Shown piece after piece: positions 13,501-25,500 of a stretch of DNA of 64,000 bases. Origin of the DNA: Psylliodes chrysocephalus. Taxonomy: Eukaryota > Arthropoda > Insecta > Coleoptera > Chrysomelidae. A program made the translations under genes and the position numbers. The number at the start of each line of letters is the position of its first letter. The first letter of the stretch is position 1. The DNA lies in assembly GCA_927349885.1 (NCBI GenBank), contig OV651818.1:77377347-77441346 (forward strand). Reading direction: 5' to 3'. The notes under the pieces were generated by a model. The model did not search any database, had not been told where the DNA came from, and was given only the letters and a program-made list of their open reading frames with translations.

Positions 13501-16500
13501 TGATTTTTCTTAATAAAAGTTGAATATTTACTTAATCCCTTTAAATCAAAATTGATCATGTACGAGGGAAGTATGCCAAAGAAGGTCACCTAGGGAATTT
13601 TGAGTTGAAACCTATGCCATATTTTTGGGCTATTTTAAGGAGACTTATACCCTAAAGGTGTGATGGAAAACCCCCATGATTCAGTTTCATCCTTAAAGTC
13701 GCCAATTATTTTACAAACAATTTTTTTCTAGATTGAAATGAATTTTCCCACGAGCTTTTTCAGACTATAATTGATCAATAGAAAAATAGGATTAAGAGAT
13801 AAATGACTACATATCATTCCAAATAATGTAATGTGTATTTGGGTACTCTTTAGCTGATATCATATTAATTTCTATTTTTTTCCATATTTATTTAATTTTG
13901 ACACAAAACAAACCTTTATTAAGAACACTTTTATTTTTGAAAAATCAATGATAAAAAGTTTTCAATATAATGCAGTTTTTGAGTCTCACTTTATATTGTT
14001 TGTTTTATTTTACATTATGCACTTTCGGAGAGGTTCTTGTTAATATGGTTTGAGAAGAGAGAGATTGAGATAAATGTTACAAATTATGAACGGTAATATT
14101 AAGCTGCTTTGATTTCTGAAAATATTGATAGATACTCATATACCTAAATGAAGCATAATGGAGATTTTATGTAAGAAATCTAAAAACAATTATTACATTT
14201 CGTAATTAATTGCAAAAGGTTCGCGTACAAGTCACTAAGCAGCAGGTATACAAACTTAGTTAAGGAAACAGGTTCGACAATATTAAAAAAGTACACAAAT
14301 AAACTTTCGTTTAACTTTGTAATATTATTTTAAAAATTCTGAATGAATTGAAAAATATTTTGTTGTTAAATGCCTATTTTCACATAACAATGGTCCATTT
14401 CTAGTTCTTAATCCAACATTAAATTGAAATATAGTCAGCAGCTCCGGACAATTTATTACACAATTTAACAATTTTTCTTAGTAAATCCACATCTACATTT
14501 ATCTAAACAATAATAAAATAATAGAAAACCGTAAGTAAGCGACTATTTAAATAAGCAAAATATAAAAATAAATGTTTCAAATACTACCCTGTTTATTGTT
14601 ATTATTTTGTATACTAATCCATGAAATGTCATTCCTGTCGATTTATTTTTTTCAATTGCATTCCTATTATTGCAGTTACGAAGAGCACATGAAACAATTA
14701 TTGTATTTTACTATATTATTTATACAGGGTGTCCTTTAAAATGTGTCCCAAAATTCTCAGGCAGATTCCTTAACCAAAAAATGGAAAAAAAGTTCCTATA
14801 GACCTATGTCCTAAAGTGCCCCCTAAGCGAGCAACAGCCTATTTTTTTATTTTGATTTTTTGAATATTCTTAAAAATGGAAACAAATAAAAGAACCAAAT
14901 TTTGGCTGTTAAATATGATCAATAATAGTGACCTTTTGACACCTTCAAAAAGAAATTATTTCGTCAGGAGTGTACTTGGGAATTTTTTGAAAATTTTGAT
15001 TATTCATAACTTTTTTGTGTTTTTGGTAATGACTTATCCATATTTTTTTTTTACATTCTACATTGAAAACTACGTCAAAAAGGAATACTTGTTTGATCTT
15101 GATTGGAGCAGCCGTTTCCGAGAAAACATCATCCAAAGATATTCGTGCAGTTTAGGTTAATTTTCAATTTTGGCTGTTGTAGCCAAAAAGTTGGAAATCG
15201 AGGAACACGGCTTACATGTCCCTATCCTTACTTTTGAAGGTCTATTCAGTGGCAAAAAATATTAGTTGATACAGGGTGATCAAAAATCGGATGTGATTTT
15301 GGATTTTTGATCACCCTGTATCAAATAATATGTATTTTATGTCACTGAATAGACCTTAAAAAGTTAGGATAGGGACTGTAAGCCGTTTTCCTCGATTTCC
15401 AACTGTTTGGCTACAACAGCCACCTGAATTTGAAAAAATGTGATTTTTGAGTAGCTGTAGATCCTTTACTATTCATATTAGATAACAAGTGTGATATATT
15501 ATTGAAATCAGATTATCGAGCAGATTCTAAAAATATAAAAATATACAGGGTGTTCCATTTAAAAAACATAACTTTGATTTGGCACGGCCTTATGAAACAC
15601 CCTGTCACATCGTAACAAATTTTAAAATGTGAAGCTTAAAGCTGCCTACTTTTATTATAACAGATCTACAGAGCTTCCTCACACTAATCAATCACCCTGT
15701 ATACTATTTTTAGCTCTCTAAATAAAATTTAAAAATTTAGTTCCCATTTATTTATTATGAAGACCATAAGGTTTGTATTTAGCTGTTTAGAATAAAAAAG
15801 TAAAAATATGTATTTTTTTGGCGTTTTTGTGTTTCATGGATAATTTTTTTCGCTCACTGATAAAAATGTTTCTTCAGTTAAACATTATTTCTAAAAGTGT
15901 TCTGGTGCGATTCGTTGTATTGTTATTATTTTGTTTAAAATGGCTCACAATAACTACAATAATGATTACACATTCGGCGAAATGACGGACATGCACTTAT
16001 GTTTTGGACTCGCTTCTGGAAATGCCAATGAAGCTCGCAGACTTTATCAGGAGCGCTTTCCAAATAGGCATCTTCCATGCGCTAAGACGTTTTCTAGAAT
16101 TGACGATAGACTTCGGGAAACTGGTACATTTAAGAAAAACTCTAGTAACAGTGGAAGACAAAATTATGTGAGAACTCCTGCTTTGGAAGAAGCAATTTTG
16201 GATAGGGTAGCTGAAACCCCATCGACAAGTACCAGAAAAATAGCAAATGGTAAGTAATTACTTATTTATTATTTTAGCTACCCCGTACCTTATCGTATAA
16301 AACTAGTTTTTTTACTTGTTATTGCTTCTCTTACATTTCACGACTTTTCGTATCGAAAAGAGTTGCGTTATGCAGAAAAAATCTGATTTCCCAAATCAAT
16401 GGATTCTCTTTCTTAACTATTCACTACACAGATTCTCTCATTTAATTTTAGAAGTGGGAGTCGGACGTAACACGGTATGGAAAGTTTTGCGTGAACAACA

Positions 16501-19500
16501 ATTGTACCCTTACCACATTCAAAAAGTTCAGGCACTTAAAGCTACTGATTATGAGCCGCGAGTTATCTTTTCTGAATGGTTTCTTGGAAGATGTAATCAA
16601 GATGCAATGTTTCTTAATAAAGTGCTATTTACCGATGAAGCTGGTTTCACTAGAGATGGTATAATAAATATTCGAAATATGCATGAATGGGCTGAAGATA
16701 ACCCTCACGCGGTTGTTGAACGTCACCACCAGGATAAATTTTCAATAAACGTCTGGGCTGGAGTTATTGATAATTACCTTATTGGACCATTTGTTTTGCC
16801 GAATAGGTTAAATGGAGCAGCATACAGGCTTTTTTTGGAAAATAACTTACATGAGCTTCTTGATAATATTCCGATTCAAATCAGACATAACATGTGGTTT
16901 ATGCATGATGGAGCTCCACCACATTACAGCCTTGAAGCTAGACAGCACCTTAACGAAAGATTTGAGGGTAGAGTAATTGGCAGAAGTTGTCCTGTTAACT
17001 GGCCACCTCGTTCACCAGATCTAAATCCAATGGATTTTTTTGTTTGGGGTTATTTAAAATCATTGGTTTATTCCAGTCCTGTTGAAACAGTTGAAGAATT
17101 GGAAGAACGAGTTTTTCATCATTGCGAAGTTCTTAGGAATAATCCTGAAGTATTTTTTCATGTAAGACAGTCTATGATGCGACGGTTGCGCTTGTGTGTG
17201 GAAACCAATGGTCGCCACATTGAGCATCTGCTTTAATTTTTTTTGATTTGTTTTTTTAGAATAAATATTTTTTTAAACCGTTTCTTATTATTAAATAAAA
17301 ATAGTCCCACCACGACATTTGAACTACAATTATTTAGAGAGAGCTAAAAAAGTTATTTTTATTTACGAGATTCACCGAGGTAATTTAGGAAAATTGAAAA
17401 TTAAGCTAAAGTGGACGAATATCTTTGGATGATGTTTTCTCGGAAACGGCTGCTCCAATCGAGATCAAACAAGTATTCCTTTTTGACGTAGTTTTCAATG
17501 TAGAATGTAAAAAAAAATATGGATAAGTCATTACCAAAAACACAAAAAAGTTATGAATAATCAAAATTTTCAAAAAATTCCCAAGTACACTCCTGACGAA
17601 ATAATTTCTTTTTGAAGGTGTCAAAAGGTCACTATTATTGATCATATTTAACAGCCAAAATTTGGTTCTTTTATTTGTTTCCATTTTTAAGAAAATTCAA
17701 AAAATCAAAATAAAAAAAATGATTTCGAGAGGCTGTTGCTCGCTTAGGGGGCACTTTAGGACATAGGTCTATAGGAACTTTTTTTCCATTTTTTGGTTAA
17801 GGAATCTGCCTGAGAATTTTGGGACACATTTTAAAGGACACCCTGTATAACACACAAAAAGCAAATAAAAACACGAAAACTTGATCATACAAATCACATT
17901 AATGAAATCACAACAATGCGACAATTATTTAACTGACTATCTCCACTAGCTCAAGTTTGACATATTATGACATAAAAGTGTAATGCAAAGAGCATCTATT
18001 CTTTATTCTATCTCAGTGATTGTGAATGTACAACTTCCTTATGCTTATGACTATTACTAAGGGCGGGTTGTATCAACGTAGTTTAAACCTGGTTCAAGCT
18101 ACAAAAACGTGTTGTATAAACTAAGATCACATGATATGAATGGTTTAACTAGTGATCCACTTACTAACATTGACAGTTTCAACCACTGATCTCTAAACAA
18201 CTGTCAATTTTTTTTAGCTATTTTGCAAGTAAAAACTTATTTTCGTGTTAATTTAGTTATTTATTGATATTTCTCAATGGAAAATTTGCAAGAGTTGACA
18301 GATGATGAAGATTTCTTAGAATTAATAAATCTTTGGTATTTCCAAGGCAGCCAAGAAATGTTCGTCTCAGGGAAAATCATTTTATAAAGTGGAATAATGA
18401 GGAATTTAGGGGAAGATTTCGATTGTCTAAAGAAACTGTTTGAATGGTCATAGATTTAGTTAGAGAAGATCTTTCTTGCTTAAGAAATTTGTGAGTATAT
18501 ACTCTTGCATTTTACATATTTTATTGAACCTGAACCTGCTTTTTAGTAATACTGCTTTAACACCTGAAGCAATTATCTTGGCAACACTTCGCCTATCTTG
18601 CAACGAGATCCATCTTGCAAATTATAGGAGACTTCTGTGGAATTGATAAGTCTACAGCAAGCCGATTAATTGGAAGGGCACTAAGGTGCATTCAGAGCTG
18701 TCACCTATCAGTGAGATTTAAATCATTTTTTGATTTAAATACATTTTTTGATTTAAATACTTTGATTTTAAATCTTTTTTAAAAAAATGATTTTTGATTT
18801 ATGATTTAAATCTTTTTGAAAAGTATCTTTGATTTTTTATTTAAAAATTAGATTTAAATCTTTTTAAAACGATTTAAATCTTTTTAAAACGATTTAAATC
18901 TTTTTAAAACTATTTAAATCTTTTTAAAACGATTTAAATCTTTTTAAAACGATTTAAATCTTTTTAAAACGATTTAAATCTTTTTAAAACGATTTAAATC
19001 TTTTTATTGATTTAAATCTTTCTGAAATGATTTAAATCTGTAAAATGATGCGATCTTTTTAAAATGATTTAAATTTTCTTAAAGATTTAAATTTTTTTAA
19101 GATTTAAATCTTTTTAAAACGATTTACATCACCTGATTCGTTAAAATCGTTATCAACCTGTCTATTTCTGAATAATAATCTAGTCAGCATGTCAGTAGGG
19201 TTGAATCAGAAATCCGAGAGAAAAGAAAAACAAAAAATAGTAAAGTGTAACAAATAATTGCAATGACTAAAGATTATTTTTAAGTATGAAATTTTACAAT
19301 ATCCTGAAACTCTTAACATATGTATTTTAAATTTATGCACACTTTTATTTCAGATTTGACATGAGTTGCATTAAGACTTTTTGACCAGTTCAATAAACAC
19401 GCTTGGCATAGATAGAGCGAATTAATTAAATTTTTTATTTCTTTGGCTGATTCATCCACACATTTTTCAAAAAAATTAACCCAAACGCGCTCACTTTGGT

Positions 19501-22500
19501 TATTTATTTACTCGCAATAACTTCACGTTGAGAGAAGAACTCTTTTAATTCAACCCAGTCAATTTCATTATTCATAGGCGGAAGATTTTGAAAATGAAAT
19601 GCATTTTTCCGGAAGAGTCTCTTAAGTACAAAAAAAACATATTTTTAAAGAGTCTGATTGTATGTGCATCTATGTGGGGTGTTTATGTATGTATGACATT
19701 AAGCACGTTAACTTAAGGAAGAGTTGACGGATTTAAGTGATTTTTCAGAAAAAAATAACTTTTCTTAAAAACTAGGTCTCCATTGTTTTGTGGCATCATA
19801 GGCATACCAAAAGTATCTTTTAAAGGGTTGAAAAATTCCTATTTACCAATTGACATGACATTTTTAAATAACAAATTTAATAACTATAGATATCAATGCT
19901 GCATAAATCCTTAAAAATATTATCTTGATTATTTAAAATTAATATTTCCGTAAGAATTGCATTGAGCTAATAACGATAAAAAATAAATACGAGAAAAGTT
20001 GATCGAGTTTTGCGTTTTATTTATGAAAAAATCACATTACTTAAGTATTCATTACCTTTGGCCTACCGAAAGCCTTTTTAAAGAGTCACCCAAATCTATA
20101 AAAAGATTTAAATCTTTTGAAAATATTTATTTCGTTTAAAAAGATTTAGATATTTCGAAAAGATTTAAATCTTTCGAAAAGATTTAAATCTTTCCTAAAA
20201 TGATTTAAATCTTTTGAAAAGATTTAAATCTTTCGAAAAGATTTAAATCTTTCCTAAAATGATTTAAATTGTAAAAAAGATTTAAATCTAAAAAAGATTT
20301 TTGATTTAAATCTTTCTTTTTAAAAAATCGATCTTTGATTTAAATCATTTTTTCAAATGCAATGATTTATGATCTTTGATTTAAATCGTTTTTAAAATGA
20401 TCTTAAACAGCTCTGGGTGCATTGCTGCACAAGGCATTGAAATGATAAAAATGCCTTCCAATGAGAGAGAAGTGGATAAAGTAAAAGAAGGATTTTATAA
20501 TATAGCTCTTTTTCCAAAGTGTGTAGGGGCTGTAGATTGTACTCACATACGAATAATATCTCCAGGAGGTGAACAAGCAGAAATTTTTAGAAATAGAAAA
20601 GGCGTTTTTCTTTTAATGTAAATTACACATTCAAGACATTGTAGATACATGACAGCACAATTTTCAGCAACTGCAGGTAATGGGGTAGATTAGAAAATGG
20701 TGAATTTGGAATAGAAAGTGTGCTTGTAGGTGATAGTGCTTATCCACTTAAAAATTATCAACACATGCATAACAACTTTTTAATCAGTCCCAAATTCGAA
20801 CCCGTAATCCAATAGAGAGTTGTTTTGGTGTACTGAAAAAGCGATTCCATGTTCTGGCACTAGTTGTTCGTTTACACGTTTCTAAAGTTGATGCAATAGT
20901 AATGTCATGTGCGGTGTTGCATAATGTTGCACTGCAGGCAGGAGAACCCGAAGCTGAAGTAGATGAAGAGGTGGCTGCTGCTAGTAGGCATACGATGAAT
21001 GTGAATTTGGATGCTTACCCAAATAATCCTCTTCGTGGTTTTACATTAAATAATGTAAGAAGATACAACTTGATTAATAATTACTTTTATAATCGTCTTT
21101 AATTATAAGTATTGTTTGTACTTTATTCTAGTTTTACGTACTTCAGCATGTTAAAAACAAATTATAAATCATAAAATGTGCAGAGTAAAAATATTTTATT
21201 TCTTAACTAACTTTAATTACTAACTAAAATATTTCAACTAAACAAAATACATTTTAGTTACATTTTTATTACAACTAATACATATATAATTATTTTTTCA
21301 CTTAATCTTAGTTTGATAATATGTAATTCTTGGTTCATATCCAATTTTTGTTTATGTTCCTCTGCTCTCTGCGTTATTGTTTGTTTATGCAATTCCTCCG
21401 CATGCCTCAGCTTTTGCAGGTGTTCATTTACAAGGCACCTTTGGGTGACTTGTTGGGTTTGTTCTTTTTCCTTTACCCATGTACTCATTTTTGTTTTTAA
21501 GTCGCCCATTTGTCTTTTTGCCTTCAATGGAGTGACATTTTTTAAGGCCCGAGGTGTGAAAGATCTATCTTTGCCAACTTCAAAATAATCCCTTTTCCTT
21601 TCTTTTTGTGAAAAAGATCCTGTGCAATCAATAGTACTTGTAGTTGGGGGGACTCTGCTTTGTGAAGATTCTAAATTTTTTTTCTTGGTCCTCATCTGAA
21701 TTGTCATTTTTTTGCTAGTAGGTGACAGACCTGAATCTTCTTTTTCTCACCTTTATCATATACCAATTCAATATTACTATCGCCATCAAATTCCGATACA
21801 AATCCAACGGCCCTGTCCCCAAGAATTTCTTGGACATCATTATCTAAAGGATCAACATTAGTTATTTTATGTGGCCTTCCTTCTGTTCCATAAAGATTCT
21901 GTATGTGGTCAGATAAACGTTTTTTAGACCTTTTTTATGTTGGTGTATTTATTTTTTAATGATTCAGCTGTTTTAAATTCTTCACCAGACAATCCATTAA
22001 ACTCGTGAGAGTACCTGCCTTCTCTTTATTTATTTTGTTAGTGAATCGGTTTTTTTATTCTCTATAATACTGACGTATTTGACTTTTATTAAAGAGATAA
22101 ATAAATTTTTCTCTTTAGAAGAAATTTTTTTCTCCCTTTTCGATTTTTGGCTTTCTAGAATGAACAAATGGATTATTTACTAAAATGTATCTATATATTA
22201 TGGATTACGTACCCATTATATTGTTTTTTTCAGTTTATAAATTTTTATATTTAGCTTGTAACTTTACTCTCTTATCTATTTTTTTATGAGTTTATTAAAA
22301 ACACCACAGAACTAACAAATTTTGACAGATCAGTGTTGCCAACTAATTTTAATCTTAGTTCAGTAAACCCTTAGTCAACTTTCATCCATACAACCAAATT
22401 TTATTTAAACCAAGGTCAATTCTGATCCACGGATTACTTGATCCATTGGTTAACCAGTCATGATACAACCCACCCTTAGTCGACTATAAATACCCATTTT

Positions 22501-25500
22501 AACAGACTCAAAAAAAGAGGAGGTTCTCAATTCGTCGTAATATTTTTTTTATGTATGTTCAACGATAATTCTTTAACACGGTGTCCGATTTTAAAGATTC
22601 TATTTTTGTAAAAAAGGGGGTACTTCAGGGGTGGTCCCATATCAATTTGGTCGAAATCTAATAATTGGTTCCATTAAAAAATCCTCAAACTCTTAATTTT
22701 TTATGTATGTTTAGCAGTAATTCTTTACCACCTTGTCTGATTTCTATGATTCTTTTTTTGTTAGTCGAAACGCATTATATAAAATATTCGTTTTCTGTTG
22801 TTTCTGAAAAAAAAAATGTTTATGGGCATAATGCGTTTTGAAAAGTTACTCCTCATTTGTAAACCGAGCTACATGGCCCATAGTCCTAATTAAATCTAAT
22901 CTAATCTAAACCGAGCTAAACATTTGTGTACCCTTTTTATTAAACAAAATTAACGAATTTTCAATATTCTTTTTAAAATATGCCGTTCCAATATTCAACC
23001 TCTGGTTATTACGAAAACTGTCTATAATAGAAAAAACTACTTTATCTGTCTAATTTGAAATGTGAAAAAACCTGTTAAGCAAACTCCCAGTTACACCTTA
23101 TCTAAAAGTGATTATATTAGTTGTAAAAACTAGGCAAAGTTTAATCAAAGGTAATACCACGAGTCCTCAAAATTTTATCGATTACATTTTTAGTTTCAAC
23201 GAGAACGAAAATGTCTACGAACCGTGCGTTTATACAGCCTGTTTTAGTTTTAAGCATTAACATAGACATTAACATAAAAGTTAAATTCAATGCATTTCAA
23301 TGTACCTGTTTATACAGAATATAAATATTAACATATAGTGCAGATAAATAAAATCCAACTTAAATTTATATCGAAAATACAATTGCGCATGTGTGTTAAA
23401 GTGAGGTTAAGCTCATGATAAAAAAAACAGAGGTATGATACTTAGCCGACGAAATATCGTTGATTTCGCGTATGACGTATTATGGTGTGGAATATGGTTA
23501 TCTGATTGGCCATGAGCCGATTAAAATTTATTTTCGCGCGTTGTTTTCGATTAGTTGATACATCAAATTCATAAAAACCACGCCTTCCACCACATTATGT
23601 CACCGTTACGTATATTATCAATCTGCGTAATATACCACTGCTACAGTCATAATTTTAAAATTTCGTACTTTTAAACTCTTTCTACATCTTCTTATTATTA
23701 ATAATTGTGAGATAGCAGAGCAATTTCAGAAACAGATACCTTTTTAATGATTTGTCAAATCTTATGTTAAAGCTTAAATTTTCTGTATAAACGGTTTTGT
23801 TTTAAAATCCTTAAATTTATTTTTATGTTAATGTCAATGTTAATGCTTAAAACAAAATCAGGCTGATCAAACACACTTTTAGGGTTCTGTTTTATGAGAG
23901 AAAAGCAATTTTAAAATAACCAAACATAATTTTTAAGAAGTCTCCTTTAAAAAACATGTAGAAATGGCAATAGACAATGTATATACACGATCTGTTAATC
24001 TATAGTAAACTTCTTGAAGTCTCTATCTCTCTTTTCTCACGAAAATATAAATACAGGACCTCGGAAATAGATAAACTTGAAGCTAACATCTGGTTATTAT
24101 CCTTGCAGGCATTCAGTGGAATGTTTTGGATCAGTCTGGCTTCACACATTTTTCATCAACGTCCGCTGTCATGTCCAATACCGTTGGTACACAATTCACC
24201 CACAATACCGATACTGTCAACCCCATCTCCCCCACAAATAACATCCTTATTCATACAAACCCAGCCCCAGAAACCTACCAAAATCATAAGAGAAAGCGAA
24301 GTTTCAATCCCCAAGGAGATGAGAACTTCCTAAGAGCCTTAGAAGCTGTCAGGTTTGGGGGCATAGGATTTTGCAAGGCCGCTAGGATGTACGGAGTGAA
24401 TAATAGAACACTTTGGTTAGAGTATAAGAAGCGCGGGTACCCGAATTTTAGGTTGAGCATTAAGAATCGCAATCAAATTCAAAATCAGTTGCAAGTGAAG
24501 CCCAAAGTTGAAAATATCGTGACAAGTGATCAACATCCTATTGCTATTATTAGTAGTGCTGTGTTTGACGGAAAACAGGTTGACTTTAAACACATTACGC
24601 AAAGGCCTAAATATTACGATGGCGGAGAAAATTCAGCTGAGACTATAAATTTTCAAAGTATTAATTTAGAACAAATGTAAAGTGTATTGTTCGAGAAAAC
24701 TGTTGTTTAGAATCGTTTGAGTAGTAGGTATATGAAGTTGACGTCCTTATTTTGACTGTCTAACTCAGCGAGTCATAATACATCCTAATACATTCATAAA
24801 ATAACTTGGTTGGAGGTTTATGATCGATGACACATCGTTGGTACACAAGAATAATGACAAAATTCAAAAACCTAGATTTATCGTTTATATTCAAATAATA
24901 ACAAGTTTGCTTTGATAACATTAAGAAAAAACGATCTTTCAGTAAAGTGTATTTCACACCATATTGATAATGACCTATTCAACAATAGAGCCAGCCCTAA
25001 TTTGATTTGTGTTGCCGTTGAAAATAATGTTATTAGTTTATCTTATAAAATTTGCATATTTTCTTCTATGTCTCTCTAGCCGAAAATTAGTGTTTACCTT
25101 ATATTCAAACAAGTTTGCTTGAAAAAATCCAAAAATATTATATTTGCATCCCTCTTTTAATTATGACGATCTTTCACACCATATTAATAATGACCTTTTC
25201 AAGAATGGAGCCCTAATTTGACTTGTGTCACTGTTGAAAGTAATGTCCTTAATTTATTTTTAATAAAACTGGCATATTTTGATTTAAGTCACTCTAGCCG
25301 AAAATTGACGATCTTGTCTCACTGACTGTCGGAGCACAACTAGATTTGTGTTCCTTTTAAAAGTAGCAATATGTCGATCTATTACATAAAAATATGCCGT
25401 TTTGCTATACATTTTTACAATAAGCTAGAAAATTGAAGTTTTTGAGTTCCGTCACTATTCTTGTGCACCTACGATATGATGTTAATAGGCGTTAGGTGTT

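Larger units (their letters stand above)
14721..17849 (+). mobile_element. mariner/Tc1-like (IS630 superfamily) transposon with about 450-bp inverted ends
   Basis: Left end TATACAGGGTGTCC at 14721 and its reverse complement ending at 17849, with TA at the flanks as expected for the superfamily. The inverted arms run about 14721-15172 and 17393-17849, and both carry the same short ORF in opposite directions. Between them lies a transposase gene with one intron. The left side also contains a 254-bp hairpin (15170-15423) that the right side lacks, probably a later insertion. Confidence 0.88.
18693..20415. mobile_element. hAT-type non-autonomous element nested in Harbinger
   Basis: It begins CAGAGCTGT and ends ACAGCTCTG, with identical 8-bp duplications GGTGCATT at 18685-18692 and 20416-20423. 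Both the 8-bp duplication and the CAG/CTG ends are hAT features. No transposase is present. Each subterminal region is an array of the palindrome GATTTAAATC spaced by runs of T or A; the middle (about 19140-20090) is unique AT-rich sequence. Confidence 0.88.
18277..21102 (+). pseudogene. Harbinger nuclease (HARBI1-like DDE) pseudogene
   Basis: Readable blocks in order, with frameshifts and one probable intron (about 18491-18547): MENLQELTDDEDF, RLRENHFIKW, FRGRFRLSKETV, ATGSFLQIIGDF, KSTASRLIGRALRCI, then after the nested insert AAQGIEMIKMPSN, ALFPKCVGAVDCTHIRI, GDSAYPLKNYQ and VMSCAVLHNVALQAG. DCTHI and GDSAYP hold the first two catalytic Asp of the DDE_Tnp_4 nuclease. The reading crosses the insert in frame, so the gene was readable there before the insertion. 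Not functional now. Confidence 0.85.
18061..22475 (+). mobile_element. PIF/Harbinger transposon, decayed, with nested hAT element
   Basis: The ends are GGGCGGGTTGTATCA (18061) and TGATACAACCCACCC (ending 22475), flanked by TAA on the left and TTA on the right, roughly as expected for this superfamily's 3-bp TWA sites. It carries the two typical genes in convergent order: a HARBI1-like nuclease (+) and a Myb/SANT-like protein (-). Both are broken by frameshifts. Without the nested insert it would be about 2.7 kb. Confidence 0.85.

Noticed and set aside
18870..19000. GATTTAAATC run as an ordinary microsatellite
   Set aside because: It is bounded by hAT ends and an 8-bp duplication, and a second array with other spacers lies at the opposite end, so it is part of an element.
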